From assembly GCF_019392335.1 (NCBI RefSeq), contig NZ_JAHXRQ010000012.1, forward strand, positions 84,670 to 148,669: DNA of 64,000 bases, in the 5' to 3' direction. Numbering within the stretch: position 1 is the stretch's first letter; every line of letters starts with the position of its first letter. Made by a program: the position numbers and the translations under genes. Source of the DNA: Mameliella sp. CS4. Lineage in GTDB: Bacteria > Pseudomonadota > Alphaproteobacteria > Rhodobacterales > Rhodobacteraceae. The notes under the pieces are model-generated. The model was not told where the DNA came from. It worked only from the letters and a program-made list of their open reading frames with translations, and made no database searches. This document shows, in pieces, positions 54,945-63,533 of the stretch.

Positions 54945-55733
54945 ATGTTGGCGCTGATTGCCGGGCGCGGGGCCTTGCCCGCCGCCGTGGCCGGCGCCGC
55001 CGGCGAACCGGTCGTGATCTGCGGCATGGCGCATAGCCCGCCGGACCAGGTGCAGGCCGAGCATCTCTTTGCCATCGAACGGCTGGGGGCTTTCCTGGCC
55101 TGGCTCAAGCGGCGTGGCGTGTCCCGGGTCTGCATGTGCGGGTCCGTCGACCGGCCTGACGTTGCGCTGACACGGATCGGGCTGCGGACCTTGCCCCTGT
55201 TGCCCCGTGTCATGCGGGCGCTGCGCCGCGGTGATGACGGGGCGTTGCGCATCGCCATCGACATCCTTGAAAACGCCGGGTTCACGGTTCTTGCCGCGCA
55301 TGAACTGGCGCCGTCTCTGCTGCCCGCCGCCGGTGTGCCCACAAGCGTTCAGCCGGGTGACGCGGCGGGCGCGGCGGCACGGCTGGGCGACAGGATCTCG
55401 CAGGATCAGGCGCGGCGTGATCTGGGCCAGGCCTGTGTCGTCAAGGCGGGGGCCGTTATCGCCCGCGAGGATGTAAGCGGCACTGACGCCATGTTGCAGG
55501 GCTTGGGCCCCGAGGCGCGGGGCGGCGTGCTCTACAAGGCGCAGAAACCGGGGCAGGAGCGGCGCGCCGACCTGCCGGTGATTGGTGTCCAGACCGCCGA
55601 GGGCGCTGTAGCGGCGGGGTTGTCGGGCATCGTGATCGAGGCCGATGGCGTCATGGTTCTGGACCTGCCGCAGGTGCTGGAACGACTGGACGCCGGGGGG
55701 CTGTTTCTCTGGGTCCGTGAAAGGGGGGCGTGA
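54945..55733 (+). CDS. lpxI: UDP-2,3-diacylglucosamine diphosphatase LpxI
   Basis: A 262-residue enzyme of the LpxI (DUF1009) family, which replaces LpxH in alphaproteobacteria and cleaves UDP-2,3-diacylglucosamine to lipid X. Seen are the start LALIAGRGALP, MCGSVDRPD, DDGALRIAIDILENAGF, and the C-terminal domain VVKAGAVIAREDVSGTDAML and GIVIEADGVMVLD. It sits between lpxA and lpxB, exactly where the pathway needs it. Confidence 0.94.
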   Translation: MLALIAGRGALPAAVAGAAGEPVVICGMAHSPPDQVQAEHLFAIERLGAFLAWLKRRGVSRVCMCGSVDRPDVALTRIGLRTLPLLPRVMRALRRGDDGALRIAIDILENAGFTVLAAHELAPSLLPAAGVPTSVQPGDAAGAAARLGDRISQDQARRDLGQACVVKAGAVIAREDVSGTDAMLQGLGPEARGGVLYKAQKPGQERRADLPVIGVQTAEGAVAAGLSGIVIEADGVMVLDLPQVLERLDAGGLFLWVRERGA

Positions 55734-56893
55734 TGCGGGTATTCATCACTGCCGGAGAGCCGTCCGGCGACAGGCTGGGCGCGGCGCTCATGGCGGGGCT
55801 CAAGGAGCTGGTTCCGGATGTGACCTTCCGCGGGATTGGTGGGCCACTGATGCAGGCGCAGGGGCTCGACAGCCTGTTCCCGATGGATGAAATCAGCATC
55901 ATGGGGATCACCGAGATCCTGCGAGAATACCGCGCCCTCAAGGGACGCATTCGCCAGACCGCCGACGCGGTAGTGGCGGAACAGCCGGACGTTCTGATCA
56001 CCGTGGACCTGCCGGAGTTTTCCTTGCGGGTCGCGCGGCTGGTCAAGGCCGTTTCGGACGTGCGCGTCGTTCACTACGTGGCGCCAACGGTCTGGGCCTG
56101 GCGGCCCAAGCGGGCGCAGAAAATGGCCGCGCATGTGGATCAGGTTCTGGCGCTCTTGCCGTTTGAGCCGCCCTATATGGAGGCCGCCGGGATCGCCTGC
56201 GATTTTGTCGGCCATCCGGTGGTGATGGAACCGCAGGCGACCGAGGAAGAGGTGCGGGCCTTTCGTGACCGTCACGGCATCCAGGGCCAGATGGTGCTTG
56301 TTCTGCCCGGTTCACGCCGGTCAGAGGTCGGACGCCTGATGCCTGTTTTTGCCCAGGCAGCACGCGCGCTGATGGCTGCGCGTCCGGGTCTGCGGCTGGT
56401 GATCCCGGCAGCGGGGCCGGTGGCGGCGGCAGTGCGCGAGGCGGTGGCCGACTGGCCCGGCGCCCCACTGGTGATCGACCCATCCGACGATCCCGGCGGG
56501 GCCGAAAAACGCGCGGCCTTTCGCGCTGCGGACGTGGCTTTGGCGGCCTCGGGGACGGTCTCGTTGGAGCTGGCGGCGGCGGGGACGCCGATGGTGATCG
56601 CTTATGATATGAGCTGGCTAAGCCGCCAGATCATCGGGCGGATGCTGCGCGTCGACAGTGTGACGCTGGTCAACCTGGTGGCGGAGAGCCGGACCGTGCC
56701 GGAATTCATCGGCGCGAAATGCCAGCCCGGTCCGATTGCCGCGGCGGTGGGTCAGGTGCTGGATGCCCCCGGGGAACAGATCGAGGCGATGGACCTGACG
56801 ATGCAGCGGCTGGGCAGGGGTGGCGAACGCCCTGGCCTGCGGGCCGCGCGCGCGGTTCTGGACCGCCTGCATGACGGCAAGACGCTGAACTGA
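55733..56893 (+). CDS. lpxB: Lipid-A-disaccharide synthase
   Basis: A 386-residue membrane-associated GT19 glycosyltransferase that joins UDP-2,3-diacylglucosamine with lipid X. Motifs: FITAGEPSGDRLGAALMAGLK, VTFRGIGGPLM, VDLPEFSLRVARL, HYVAPTVWAWRPKRAQKM, LLPFEPPYM, VGHPVV, VLPGSRRSEVGRLMPVF and ASGTVSLELAAAGTPMVIAY. The ATG at 55733 shares its A with the lpxI stop; a GTG three bases earlier is possible. Last gene of the envelope cluster. Confidence 0.95.
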   Translation: MRVFITAGEPSGDRLGAALMAGLKELVPDVTFRGIGGPLMQAQGLDSLFPMDEISIMGITEILREYRALKGRIRQTADAVVAEQPDVLITVDLPEFSLRVARLVKAVSDVRVVHYVAPTVWAWRPKRAQKMAAHVDQVLALLPFEPPYMEAAGIACDFVGHPVVMEPQATEEEVRAFRDRHGIQGQMVLVLPGSRRSEVGRLMPVFAQAARALMAARPGLRLVIPAAGPVAAAVREAVADWPGAPLVIDPSDDPGGAEKRAAFRAADVALAASGTVSLELAAAGTPMVIAYDMSWLSRQIIGRMLRVDSVTLVNLVAESRTVPEFIGAKCQPGPIAAAVGQVLDAPGEQIEAMDLTMQRLGRGGERPGLRAARAVLDRLHDGKTLN

Positions 56894-56909
56894 GCCCCGA
56901 GGTTTTGGC

Positions 56910-56947
56910 AAAAAAAATGGGCCGGAAACCTGCGTTTCCGGCCCTTT
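56910..56947. terminator. Bidirectional terminator between lpxB and tkt
   Basis: GGGCCGGAAAC (56919-56929) pairs perfectly with GTTTCCGGCCC (56934-56944). An eight-base A-run lies to the left (about 56910-56917) and TTTGTC to the right. The A-run gives a strong U-tract for the minus-strand tkt transcript. Confidence 0.85.
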
Positions 56948-56968
56948 GTCGTGTTGTCGATGACGCGC

Positions 56969-58987
56969 TCAGAGCAGCGATTTGACCTTCTCGGCCACCG
57001 CCTCGGCGGTGATGCCGAAGTGCTTGTAAAGCACATCCGCCGGGGCCGAGGCGCCAAAGCTGTCCATGCCGACGAACCCGCTCTTCTTGGCATTGCCGCG
57101 CTCGCCGCAGAGCCAGCGGTCCCAGCCCATCCGCACACCGGCCTCGACCGCCACGCGCACCGGACCGGCGGGCGGCAGCACCCGGCGCCGATAGCTCTCG
57201 TCCTGTGCCTCGAACAACTCCCAGCAGGGCATGGACACGACGCGCGTGCCGATGCCTTCGGCCTGCAGCAGGTCGCGCGCGGCCAGCGCAATGGCCACTT
57301 CCGAACCGGTTGCCATCAGGATCGCCTGACGCTTGCCCTCGGCCTCGGCCAGCACATAGGCGCCTTTCTCGACCAGGTTGGCATTCTTGTGTTCCAGCCG
57401 CACGGTGGGCAGGCCCTGGCGGGTCAGCGACAGAACCGACGGCGTGCCGGTCTGGCGCAGTGCGATTTCCCAGGCCTCGGCGGTTTCCACCGCGTCGGCG
57501 GGGCGGAACACCAGCGTGTTGGGCGTCGAGCGGCTGATCGCGACATGTTCCACCGGCTGGTGGGTCGGGCCGTCTTCGCCCAGGCCGATGGAGTCATGGG
57601 TCATGACAAAGACGGTGGGTGTCTTCATCAGCGCCGCCAGGCGCATGGCCGGGCGGGCATAGTCGGTGAAGGCCATGAAAGTGCCGCCGTAGGGGCGCAC
57701 GCCGCCATGCAGGCCCATGCCGTTCATGGCCGAGGACATGCCGTGTTCGCGAATGCCGAAATAGATGTAGCGGCCCTTGCGGTTGTCGGTGTCGAAGACA
57801 CCCAGATCGCCGGTCAGCGTGTTGTTCGACCCGGTCAGGTCGGCGGAGCCGCCGATGGTTTCCGGCATGATCGGATTGATGACCTCAAGCGCCATCTCGC
57901 TGGCCTTGCGGGTCGCGACCTTGGGCGCGGTTTCCGAGATCTGCTTTTTCAGCGCCTTGACCACGGCGGACAGCTTTTTCGGCGCCTCGCCATCCATTAC
58001 GCGGGTGAATTCCTTTTGCCGCGCCGCGCTGGTTTCGGCGAAACGGCCTTCCCAGGCCGCGCGCTCGGCGGCTCCGCGCGACCCGACCTCTTCCCACCAG
58101 CTCTTGATCTCGGCGGGGATGTCGAAGGCTCCGGAGGTCCAGCCCCAGGCGGCTTTGGCGGCCTCGTTCTGGTCTGCGTTGGTCAGCGCGCCGTGACCCT
58201 TGGAGGTGTCCTGCGCCGCGTGGCCAAGCGCGATATGGGTCTTGCAGGCGATCATCGAAGGCTGCGAGGTTTTCTTGGCCGCGATGATGGCGGCGTCGAT
58301 GGCCTCGGGATCGTGGCCGTCGATTTCCTGCACATGCCAGCCCGACGCCTTGAAACGCGCGACCTGGTCGGTGCGGTCGGACAACGAGACCTTGCCGTCG
58401 ATGGTGATGTCGTTGTTGTCCCAGAAAACGATCAGGTGCCCCAGTTCATAGCGGCCCGCAAGGCCCAGCGCCTCCTGGCTGACACCTTCCATCAGGCAGC
58501 CGTCGCCGGCGATGACATAGGTGTTGTGGTCGACCAGCTTCTTGCCGAAGCGCGCGCGCAGCGCCTCTTCGGCGATGGCGAAACCGACCGAGTTGGCAAT
58601 GCCCTGGCCCAGCGGGCCGGTCGTGGTCTCGATCGCGCGGGCCATGAAGTTTTCCGGGTGGCCTGCGGTCTTTGCGCCCAGCTGGCGGAAGTTCTTGACC
58701 TCGTCGAGGGTGATTTCCGGATCGCCACAGAGATAGAGCAGCGAATAGAGCAGCATCGAACCGTGGCCGGCGGACAGGATGAACCGGTCGCGGTCAGCCC
58801 AGTCGGGGTGGGCGGCGTCGAACTTCAGGTGCTTGGAATACAGAACGGTGGCCACGTCCGCCATGCCGATGGGCATGCCCGAGTGGCCGGAATTGGCCGC
58901 GGCGACGGCGTCGAGCGCAAGCGCACGGATCGCCGTGGCGCGCATCCAATGATCAGGGTTGCGGGTGCGAAGCTCTTGGATATCCAC
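56969..58987 (-). CDS. tkt: Transketolase
   Basis: A 672-residue thiamine-diphosphate enzyme of the pentose-phosphate pathway. Seen are [43 protein letters not shown], the diphosphate motif [14 protein letters not shown], the catalytic-Glu region [10 protein letters not shown] and ALAIRDL-like C-terminal domain ([16 protein letters not shown]). The frame stays open far upstream, but that part is not transketolase. The GTG at 58987 ([18 protein letters not shown]) has AGAGGA upstream and gives the normal length. Confidence 0.94.
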   Translation of the reverse strand: MDIQELRTRNPDHWMRATAIRALALDAVAAANSGHSGMPIGMADVATVLYSKHLKFDAAHPDWADRDRFILSAGHGSMLLYSLLYLCGDPEITLDEVKNFRQLGAKTAGHPENFMARAIETTTGPLGQGIANSVGFAIAEEALRARFGKKLVDHNTYVIAGDGCLMEGVSQEALGLAGRYELGHLIVFWDNNDITIDGKVSLSDRTDQVARFKASGWHVQEIDGHDPEAIDAAIIAAKKTSQPSMIACKTHIALGHAAQDTSKGHGALTNADQNEAAKAAWGWTSGAFDIPAEIKSWWEEVGSRGAAERAAWEGRFAETSAARQKEFTRVMDGEAPKKLSAVVKALKKQISETAPKVATRKASEMALEVINPIMPETIGGSADLTGSNNTLTGDLGVFDTDNRKGRYIYFGIREHGMSSAMNGMGLHGGVRPYGGTFMAFTDYARPAMRLAALMKTPTVFVMTHDSIGLGEDGPTHQPVEHVAISRSTPNTLVFRPADAVETAEAWEIALRQTGTPSVLSLTRQGLPTVRLEHKNANLVEKGAYVLAEAEGKRQAILMATGSEVAIALAARDLLQAEGIGTRVVSMPCWELFEAQDESYRRRVLPPAGPVRVAVEAGVRMGWDRWLCGERGNAKKSGFVGMDSFGASAPADVLYKHFGITAEAVAEKVKSLL

Positions 58988-59228
58988 CGGGTTTCGATCC
59001 TCTGGCTGGGGGTTTGCGGCGTGAATAGCAGTCCCGCGCCGAAGTGCAAGCCAAGCGCGGCGCCACGCATGAAGGGCGCCGTCTAAGGCCTTGGAAGATA
59101 AGGGGGCGCATTTTCCTTTTCCGCTTGTTAAACTTTCATTGACCGGATGCGGGACGATTCGTTCCGTGACGCTATGGGCTGCGCGGGATTGAGGCCGCAA
59201 GGCCGGGCAAGAGGACGAAGCAGGGCAG

Positions 59229-60137
59229 ATGAGCCAGATCGAGGACTTGCAGGCGCGCATCACGCGCGCGCTGGATCGTATCGGACAGGGGATCGACGGG
59301 CTGGACCGCAGCGCCGCCGAACCCGCGGATTACGAAGCATTGCGCAGCCGCGCGGAAGCGGCTGAACAGGCATTGGCAGAGGCGCAGGAAGCCCTGGCCG
59401 CCACGCGTGAGCAGGCCGAGGTGGACCGTGACGCGGCCTTGGCCAGTGCGCGCGATGCCGCCGAGGCGGAGCGGGACATGGCGGTCGCCAACGCCTTGGC
59501 ACAAGCCGAAGAAGCTCGTGAGGCCGCCGTGGTGGCGGCTCGGGAACAGGCAGAGGCGGATCGGGATGCCGCGATTTCCGCCGTCAAGGCCGAGGCCGCT
59601 GCCCAGTTGGAGCGCGCTCTTGACGAGGCGCGGACAGAAGCCGCCTCCGAACCGGCGCCCGAGCCGGAGGCCGCGCCCGAGACCGAGCCGCACGCCCCGG
59701 AGGGCGAGGCCCCGGACGTCACAGAGCTGGAAGAAGCCCTGGAAGACGAGAAGATAGCCAATGCCCAGCTTGAAGAGCGGCTGCGTGTGTTGCGCGCCCG
59801 GTTGGCAGAGCTCGAGGCGCAGGTCGCTGAAACCCCTGAGCCCGAGACCGTAGATGCGGGCACTCTCGCGGCACCGGCGCCCGGGGCTTTGGCCGCGCTG
59901 GATGGCCAGTTGCAGGACTTGCGCGCATCCAACGAAGAACTCATTGCCACCAATACCGCGCTGCGCGAAGCGAATGCGCAGGGTGTAGGAGATCCGGAAC
60001 TGATCAACCGTGGTCTGCAGGCCGAACTGGACGCGATGCGCACCATGCGGGCGGCAGATGCGGCAGAGACGGGCGCGGTGATCGAGGCGCTTGGCCCGCT
60101 TCTGGCCGAGGCCGCAGACGGGGAGGCACAGGGATGA
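59229..60137 (+). CDS. Coiled-coil protein upstream of zapA
   Basis: A 302-residue soluble protein made largely of Ala/Glu/Arg heptads (about 30-140 and 165-200), with a Pro/Glu-rich hinge ([14 protein letters not shown]) near 148-165. The C-terminal part (residues 225-300) looks helical. It begins MSQIEDLQ, curiously like the start of ZapA (MSQIEVEI), and overlaps zapA by four bases (ATGA). It is probably a ZapA partner in cell division, an inference from coupling only. Confidence 0.82.
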   Translation: MSQIEDLQARITRALDRIGQGIDGLDRSAAEPADYEALRSRAEAAEQALAEAQEALAATREQAEVDRDAALASARDAAEAERDMAVANALAQAEEAREAAVVAAREQAEADRDAAISAVKAEAAAQLERALDEARTEAASEPAPEPEAAPETEPHAPEGEAPDVTELEEALEDEKIANAQLEERLRVLRARLAELEAQVAETPEPETVDAGTLAAPAPGALAALDGQLQDLRASNEELIATNTALREANAQGVGDPELINRGLQAELDAMRTMRAADAAETGAVIEALGPLLAEAADGEAQG

Positions 60138-60535
60138 GCCAGATCGAAGTCGAGATCAAGATCGGGGGCCGCAGCTTTGAAGTGGCCTGCCAGCAGGGCG
60201 AGGAACAGTACCTGCTGTCCGCCGCACAGCTTCTGGACACCGAAGCGCAGGTGCTGGTGACGCAGATCGGGCGGATGCCCGAGGCGCGGATGTTGCTGAT
60301 GGCGGGGCTGATGCTGGCGGACAAGACCGCTGGCCTTGAGGAACGCCTGCGCGAGGCGCAGGACAAGCTGAAATCGGTCGAGGCCGACCTGGCGGACCTG
60401 AGGAACAAGCCCGGCCCCTCGCCGGAAAAGGTCGAAGTGCCCGTGATCCCGGCGGATGTGACCGACGCCCTGGCCGAAATCGCCGCGCGAGCCGAGGCGC
60501 TGGCCAACAGTGTCGACGAGGCGAAGGCCGACTAG
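60134..60535 (+). CDS. zapA: Cell division protein ZapA
   Basis: A 133-residue protein of the ZapA family that bundles FtsZ filaments. N-terminal EVEIKIGGRSFEVACQQGEEQYLLSAAQLLD is the globular domain, followed by a coiled coil (ADKTAGLEERLREAQDKLKSVEADLADLR). The C-terminal extension of about 40 residues goes beyond the usual length of about 100. Overlaps the coiled-coil gene upstream. Its stop lies inside a stem-loop. Confidence 0.88.
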   Translation: MSQIEVEIKIGGRSFEVACQQGEEQYLLSAAQLLDTEAQVLVTQIGRMPEARMLLMAGLMLADKTAGLEERLREAQDKLKSVEADLADLRNKPGPSPEKVEVPVIPADVTDALAEIAARAEALANSVDEAKAD

Positions 60536-60584
60536 GGGCCTGTCGCCCGTGATGCGTCAGGCCCCTGGTGCGTCAGGCCCCTAG
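60532..60584. terminator. Stem-loop with duplicated right arm overlapping two stop codons
   Basis: CTAGGGGCCTG (60532-60542) can pair with CAGGCCCCTAG (60574-60584), or partly with an earlier copy, since GCGTCAGGCCCCT occurs twice (60554-60566 and 60570-60582). The element covers the zapA stop and the stop of the convergent gene (60573). Confidence 0.6.
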
Positions 60585-61259
60585 TCGCCGGGTCAATGCG
60601 CGACCCAGTTCGACGAAATCGGTGATTTCCTCCGGGCGCCGCAGAATGTGACGCAGACGCAGCCGCATGCCGTGACGGCTCAGCGCGACAATGGGCTGTT
60701 GCGCCTCGTTGCGCCCGCTGCGGGCCTCAAGCAGGTCCGGGGCCTCGCGGATGGCGGTCAGCGCCGTCTCGCGCCCCGGGGTCGCAAAGAGGGTCCCTGA
60801 CCCGTCACCGGGAACCGACCGCAGGTCTGCCGCCTCGGCTGCCAACCCGCCGGTCATCTTGTTCAGCATCATCTGGCCCAAGCCGCCTCCGCCCATCTTG
60901 CCCAGCATCATGTCGGCCATCGCGGCGGTCTTTTCGGGAATGTCTGGCCCCAGCAGCGCCATGCCGTCCGGCAGCGCCAGCCGCGGCTGGGTGAATTCGG
61001 TCCAATGGTTGGTCGTTCCGCCGGTAGAGGAATTGGAACGGTAATACAGCACAAGTTCCCAGCCTTCGGAGGGATCGGAAATCACCGTGCGGCTGCCGCG
61101 CCCTCCGCTTTGCGGCTGATAATCAAAGGACCAGCCCCGCTCTGCGCAAAGGGCCTTCAAGGCCTCGCGGCGCTTTTGGCCGTGGCGGATGGCATAGGCG
61201 ATCAGCCCGGTTCCGGCCAAAGAGGCAAGGATCAGGACGGCGGCGACGAAAATCTCCAC
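60573..61259 (-). CDS. Membrane-anchored protein of unknown function
   Basis: A 228-residue protein with one N-terminal hydrophobic segment (MEIFVAAVLILASLAGTGLIAYAI), then a basic patch and a cytoplasmic domain. The middle contains a Gly/Met-rich stretch (MADMMLGKMGGGGLGQMMLNKM, split here by position 115-136), which is unusual. The family is not recognised. It stands alone, convergent with zapA. Confidence 0.75.
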   Translation of the reverse strand: MEIFVAAVLILASLAGTGLIAYAIRHGQKRREALKALCAERGWSFDYQPQSGGRGSRTVISDPSEGWELVLYYRSNSSTGGTTNHWTEFTQPRLALPDGMALLGPDIPEKTAAMADMMLGKMGGGGLGQMMLNKMTGGLAAEAADLRSVPGDGSGTLFATPGRETALTAIREAPDLLEARSGRNEAQQPIVALSRHGMRLRLRHILRRPEEITDFVELGRALTRRLGA

Positions 61260-61291
61260 GGCGAAACTCCTGTAGTGAAATGTAGCGGATC

Positions 61292-61325
61292 AAATAAAAA
61301 CGGGCAGGGAAATCCCCGCCCGTTC
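61292..61325 (-). terminator. Rho-independent terminator of the grx4-bolA operon
   Basis: On the minus strand GAACGGGCGGGG pairs with CCCTGCCCGTT and is followed by TTTTATTTG (positions 61300-61292), a clear U-tract. It lies about 25 bases after the glutaredoxin stop. Confidence 0.88.
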
Positions 61326-61349
61326 ATTGTCTCGTGCAAAGCGCATGGC

Positions 61350-61712
61350 TCAGGCGTTGGCTTCGCGGATCTTGTCGGCGGCATCCTTGTTGTAGGAAAC
61401 GCCCTTGTCGTCGAAAAGCTGGTCCAGCTCGCCCGAGAGGGTCATCTCGGTGATGATGTCGCAGCCGCCCACGAACTCGCCTTTGACGTAAAGCTGGGGG
61501 ATCGTCGGCCAGTCGGAGAAATCCTTGATCCCCTGGCGCAGGCCGTCATCCTCAAGCACGTTCACGTCCTGAAAGTCGACGCCCATGTAGTTCAGTACGC
61601 CGGCGACGCGGCTGGAGAAACCGCATTGCGGCATGGTCTTGTTGCCCTTCATGAAGAGCACGACATCGTTGGATTTCACGGTGTCATCTATACGGGTCTT
61701 TGCGTCGGTCAT
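61350..61712 (-). CDS. grxD: Monothiol glutaredoxin, Grx4 family
   Basis: A 120-residue CGFS-type glutaredoxin. The active site CGFS is in [10 protein letters not shown]. Other landmarks are [33 protein letters not shown]. Grx4 proteins carry [2Fe-2S] clusters with glutathione and form heterodimers with BolA, whose gene is two genes upstream in the same operon. Its start overlaps the stop of the small membrane-protein gene (ATGA). Confidence 0.95.
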   Translation of the reverse strand: MTDAKTRIDDTVKSNDVVLFMKGNKTMPQCGFSSRVAGVLNYMGVDFQDVNVLEDDGLRQGIKDFSDWPTIPQLYVKGEFVGGCDIITEMTLSGELDQLFDDKGVSYNKDAADKIREANA

Positions 61713-61996
61713 CTGCGGTTGTCCTGTTCGTTGTGGTCTTTGTCGGTGTCATCGGCCCAGGCGCCGTCCGGGCCGTCCTCCGAGCCTGTGTTCTCGGGGT
61801 CGTAGTCCCCAGGGTCGTAGCTGTCCCCGCTGTCCGGGATCGCCCCCACGAAGGTGGTGTTCGATTCCGGGTCATAGGTCAAACCGTAGGTAGATCTGCC
61901 TTCTTTCCTGAACCGTCGGTATTCATGCCATGCCGCGTATACGAAAATGGCGAGAAAGGGCAGGAGCAACAAGGGGACGACGACGCCTATGGGCAT
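61709..61996 (-). CDS. Small acidic membrane-anchored protein between bolA and grx4
   Basis: A 95-residue protein with one N-terminal membrane segment ([19 protein letters not shown], about 5-23). A basic stretch ([11 protein letters not shown]) then puts the C-terminus in the cytoplasm, followed by a highly acidic, probably disordered tail rich in D, E, G and N. Family unknown. It is six bases from bolA and overlaps grxD, so the three are co-expressed. Confidence 0.78.
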   Translation of the reverse strand: MPIGVVVPLLLLPFLAIFVYAAWHEYRRFRKEGRSTYGLTYDPESNTTFVGAIPDSGDSYDPGDYDPENTGSEDGPDGAWADDTDKDHNEQDNRR

Positions 61997-62002
61997 ATCG
62001 GA

Positions 62003-62239
62003 TCAGTCTGGAGCCTTTGTTGTGAGAGCGAGGGCGTGTAGCGCGCCGCTGGGCCCATCCATCGTGCCCTTGAGCGCGGCGTAGACGGCCCGCTGTTGCT
62101 GGACCCTGTTCTTGCCGCGAAAGCTCTCGTCGATGACCATCGCCGACATGTGCACCCCGTCTTCTCCATCGACGGTGATCTTGGCGTCTGGAAAGGACTG
62201 GCGCAACAGGTCCTCGATTTCCTGGGCATACATCGGCAT
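62003..62239 (-). CDS. bolA: BolA-family protein
   Basis: A 78-residue BolA/IbaG-type protein. Seen are EIEDLLRQSFPDAKITVDGEDGVHMSAMVIDESFRGKNRVQQQRAVY (KH-like fold with the variable cluster-binding loop) and ALHALALTTKAP with the conserved His. Partner of Grx4 in iron-sulfur handling. The ATG at 62239 has GGAG upstream; the longer frame is out of keeping with the family. A second in-frame ATG two codons on is also possible. Confidence 0.9.
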   Translation of the reverse strand: MPMYAQEIEDLLRQSFPDAKITVDGEDGVHMSAMVIDESFRGKNRVQQQRAVYAALKGTMDGPSGALHALALTTKAPD

Positions 62240-62337
62240 ATAAGGCGTCTCCACGCGTCTGGTGTCTGTTACAAAATTAGTGCGGCGGGGCGCGGCGTGC
62301 AAGGCACGCGCGTCAGGCCGGGCAGGGGTGGCGGCGG

Positions 62338-63120
62338 TCAGGCGGCAAGATCGATCCACACTGGAACATGGTCCGAGGGTTTCTCGCGCCCGCGAATGCC
62401 AGAGTCGATCTGGCATTCGGTCATCAGGTCCGCGGCGGCGGGGGTCAACAGCAGGTGGTCGATGCGGATACCGTTGTTCCGCTGCCAGGCGCCGGCCTGG
62501 TAGTCCCAGAAACTGTAGTGCCCGGGGGCCTGGGTCCGCGCGCGAAAGGCCTCGGTGAAGCCGAGGTTCAGGATCCGGCGAAAGGCCGCGCGTGTCTGCG
62601 GCAGGAACAGGGCGTCCTCGGTCCAGGTCTCGGGGCGTGCGGCATCCTCGGCCTGGGGAATCACGTTGTAGTCGCCTGCCATCAGCGCCGGGATCTCCTC
62701 GGCCAGCAAGTCGCGGGCGCGGGCTTCGAGGCGCTCCATCCAGGCCAGCTTGTAGTCGTATTTCGGTCCCGGTGCCGGGTTGCCGTTGGGCAGGTAAAGC
62801 CCACAGACACGCACGGCCTGGTCATCTCCCATGACCGTCGCCTCGATCCAGCGGGCCTGTTCGTCCTCGTCGTCGCCCGGCAGGCCGCGACGGACATCTT
62901 CGAGCGGGCGCTTGGACAGGATCGCCACCCCGTTGAAGCTCTTCTGACCGTGTGTCTCGACGTTATAGCTGCGGTCCTCGAAAGGCTCGCGCGGGAAATT
63001 TTCGTCGACAGACTTGATCTCCTGGCAGAGGACGACGTCCGGCTGCGCCTCATCCAGCCAGTCGAGCACCGCGGGCAGCCGGGCCTTGATGCCGTTGATG
63101 TTGAAGGTGGCGATCTTCAT
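62338..63120 (-). CDS. xth: Exodeoxyribonuclease III
   Basis: A 260-residue AP endonuclease/3'-exonuclease of base-excision repair. Active-site landmarks: MKIATFNINGIKARL, VVLCQEIK with the metal-binding Glu, GLYLPNG, AGDYNVIPQAED, WDYQAGAWQRNNGIRIDHLLL and the terminal SDHVPVW with catalytic Asp-His. The length is normal. It is divergent from the repeat-protein gene across the DnaA-box region. Confidence 0.95.
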   Translation of the reverse strand: MKIATFNINGIKARLPAVLDWLDEAQPDVVLCQEIKSVDENFPREPFEDRSYNVETHGQKSFNGVAILSKRPLEDVRRGLPGDDEDEQARWIEATVMGDDQAVRVCGLYLPNGNPAPGPKYDYKLAWMERLEARARDLLAEEIPALMAGDYNVIPQAEDAARPETWTEDALFLPQTRAAFRRILNLGFTEAFRARTQAPGHYSFWDYQAGAWQRNNGIRIDHLLLTPAAADLMTECQIDSGIRGREKPSDHVPVWIDLAA

Positions 63121-63345
63121 GGCGCGTTTCTCCTGCCTGTCCGGGGCTCATGGTTCGCAGGCCCGGGGCTGACGGTCAAGCGCGTCAGGTAAAGTCCTGA
63201 TTTGTATCAGTTTGGTTGAGTGTTGTGGCAGCGGCGCAACCTATCAGCGTAAATGCTGGCACAAGGCACCCTCTGGACCTCGCGTGATTCGGGTATGATT
63301 CGTAGCTTTGCCGGTTTGCAAAGTGCCGTTGCACTGCAAAGTCCG

Positions 63346-63431
63346 AAGTTATCCACAGGAAATTTGTTCCTGTGGATAACTTGTATTGTCACGTGATCCG
63401 AAACGGCTGCGCGAATCGCATCTGTGGATAA
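63346..63431. promoter_or_regulatory. Cluster of three perfect DnaA boxes, origin-like
   Basis: TTATCCACA occurs at 63349-63357 and its complement TGTGGATAA at 63371-63379 and 63423-63431, each matching the consensus DnaA box exactly. The first two lie in a perfect inverted repeat with 16-base arms (63346-63361 and 63367-63382) and a five-base spacer. An AT-rich tract follows directly. The layout is like a minimal replication origin or a DnaA-controlled promoter; no dnaA, parAB or hemE gene is in the window to decide. Confidence 0.75.
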
Positions 63432-63439
63432 ACTTTTTC

Positions 63440-63464
63440 TTAAACAACCTTAACAAGAATTAAC
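63440..63464 (+). promoter_or_regulatory. Three TTAA motifs at exact 10-bp spacing in AT-rich tract
   Basis: TTAA begins at 63440, 63450 and 63460, the last two as TTAAC. They lie on one face of the helix and right after the third DnaA box. The alphaproteobacterial regulator CtrA binds paired TTAA half-sites seven bases apart; here the gap is six, so CtrA binding is only possible. An unwinding element is an alternative reading. Confidence 0.45.
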
Positions 63465-63533
63465 TTTTTTGCAAACTATTTTTACGTGCAGATTTCAAGG
63501 GCATAGACGTTCAACCTGGAAAGGACCGACCCA

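Larger units (their letters stand above)
63121..63533. other. Divergent intergenic region between xth and the repeat-protein gene
   Basis: No gene is supported in this 413-base gap. Its right half is strikingly AT-rich compared with the rest of the window. From left to right it holds an imperfect dyad (TTTGC...AGTGC with GCACTGCAAA, 63315-63340), the DnaA-box cluster, the TTAA array, and a ribosome site AAGGA about 10 bases before the ATG at 63534. Confidence 0.75.

Noticed and set aside
56951..59086. Long plus-strand frame opposite transketolase
   Set aside because: The minus strand has all transketolase motifs; the plus frame has none and is a GC-rich shadow.
58988..59263. N-terminal extension of transketolase by about 90 residues
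   Set aside because: The extra residues have no homology-like features, overlap the promoter of the divergent coiled-coil gene, and the GTG at 58987 gives the normal family length.
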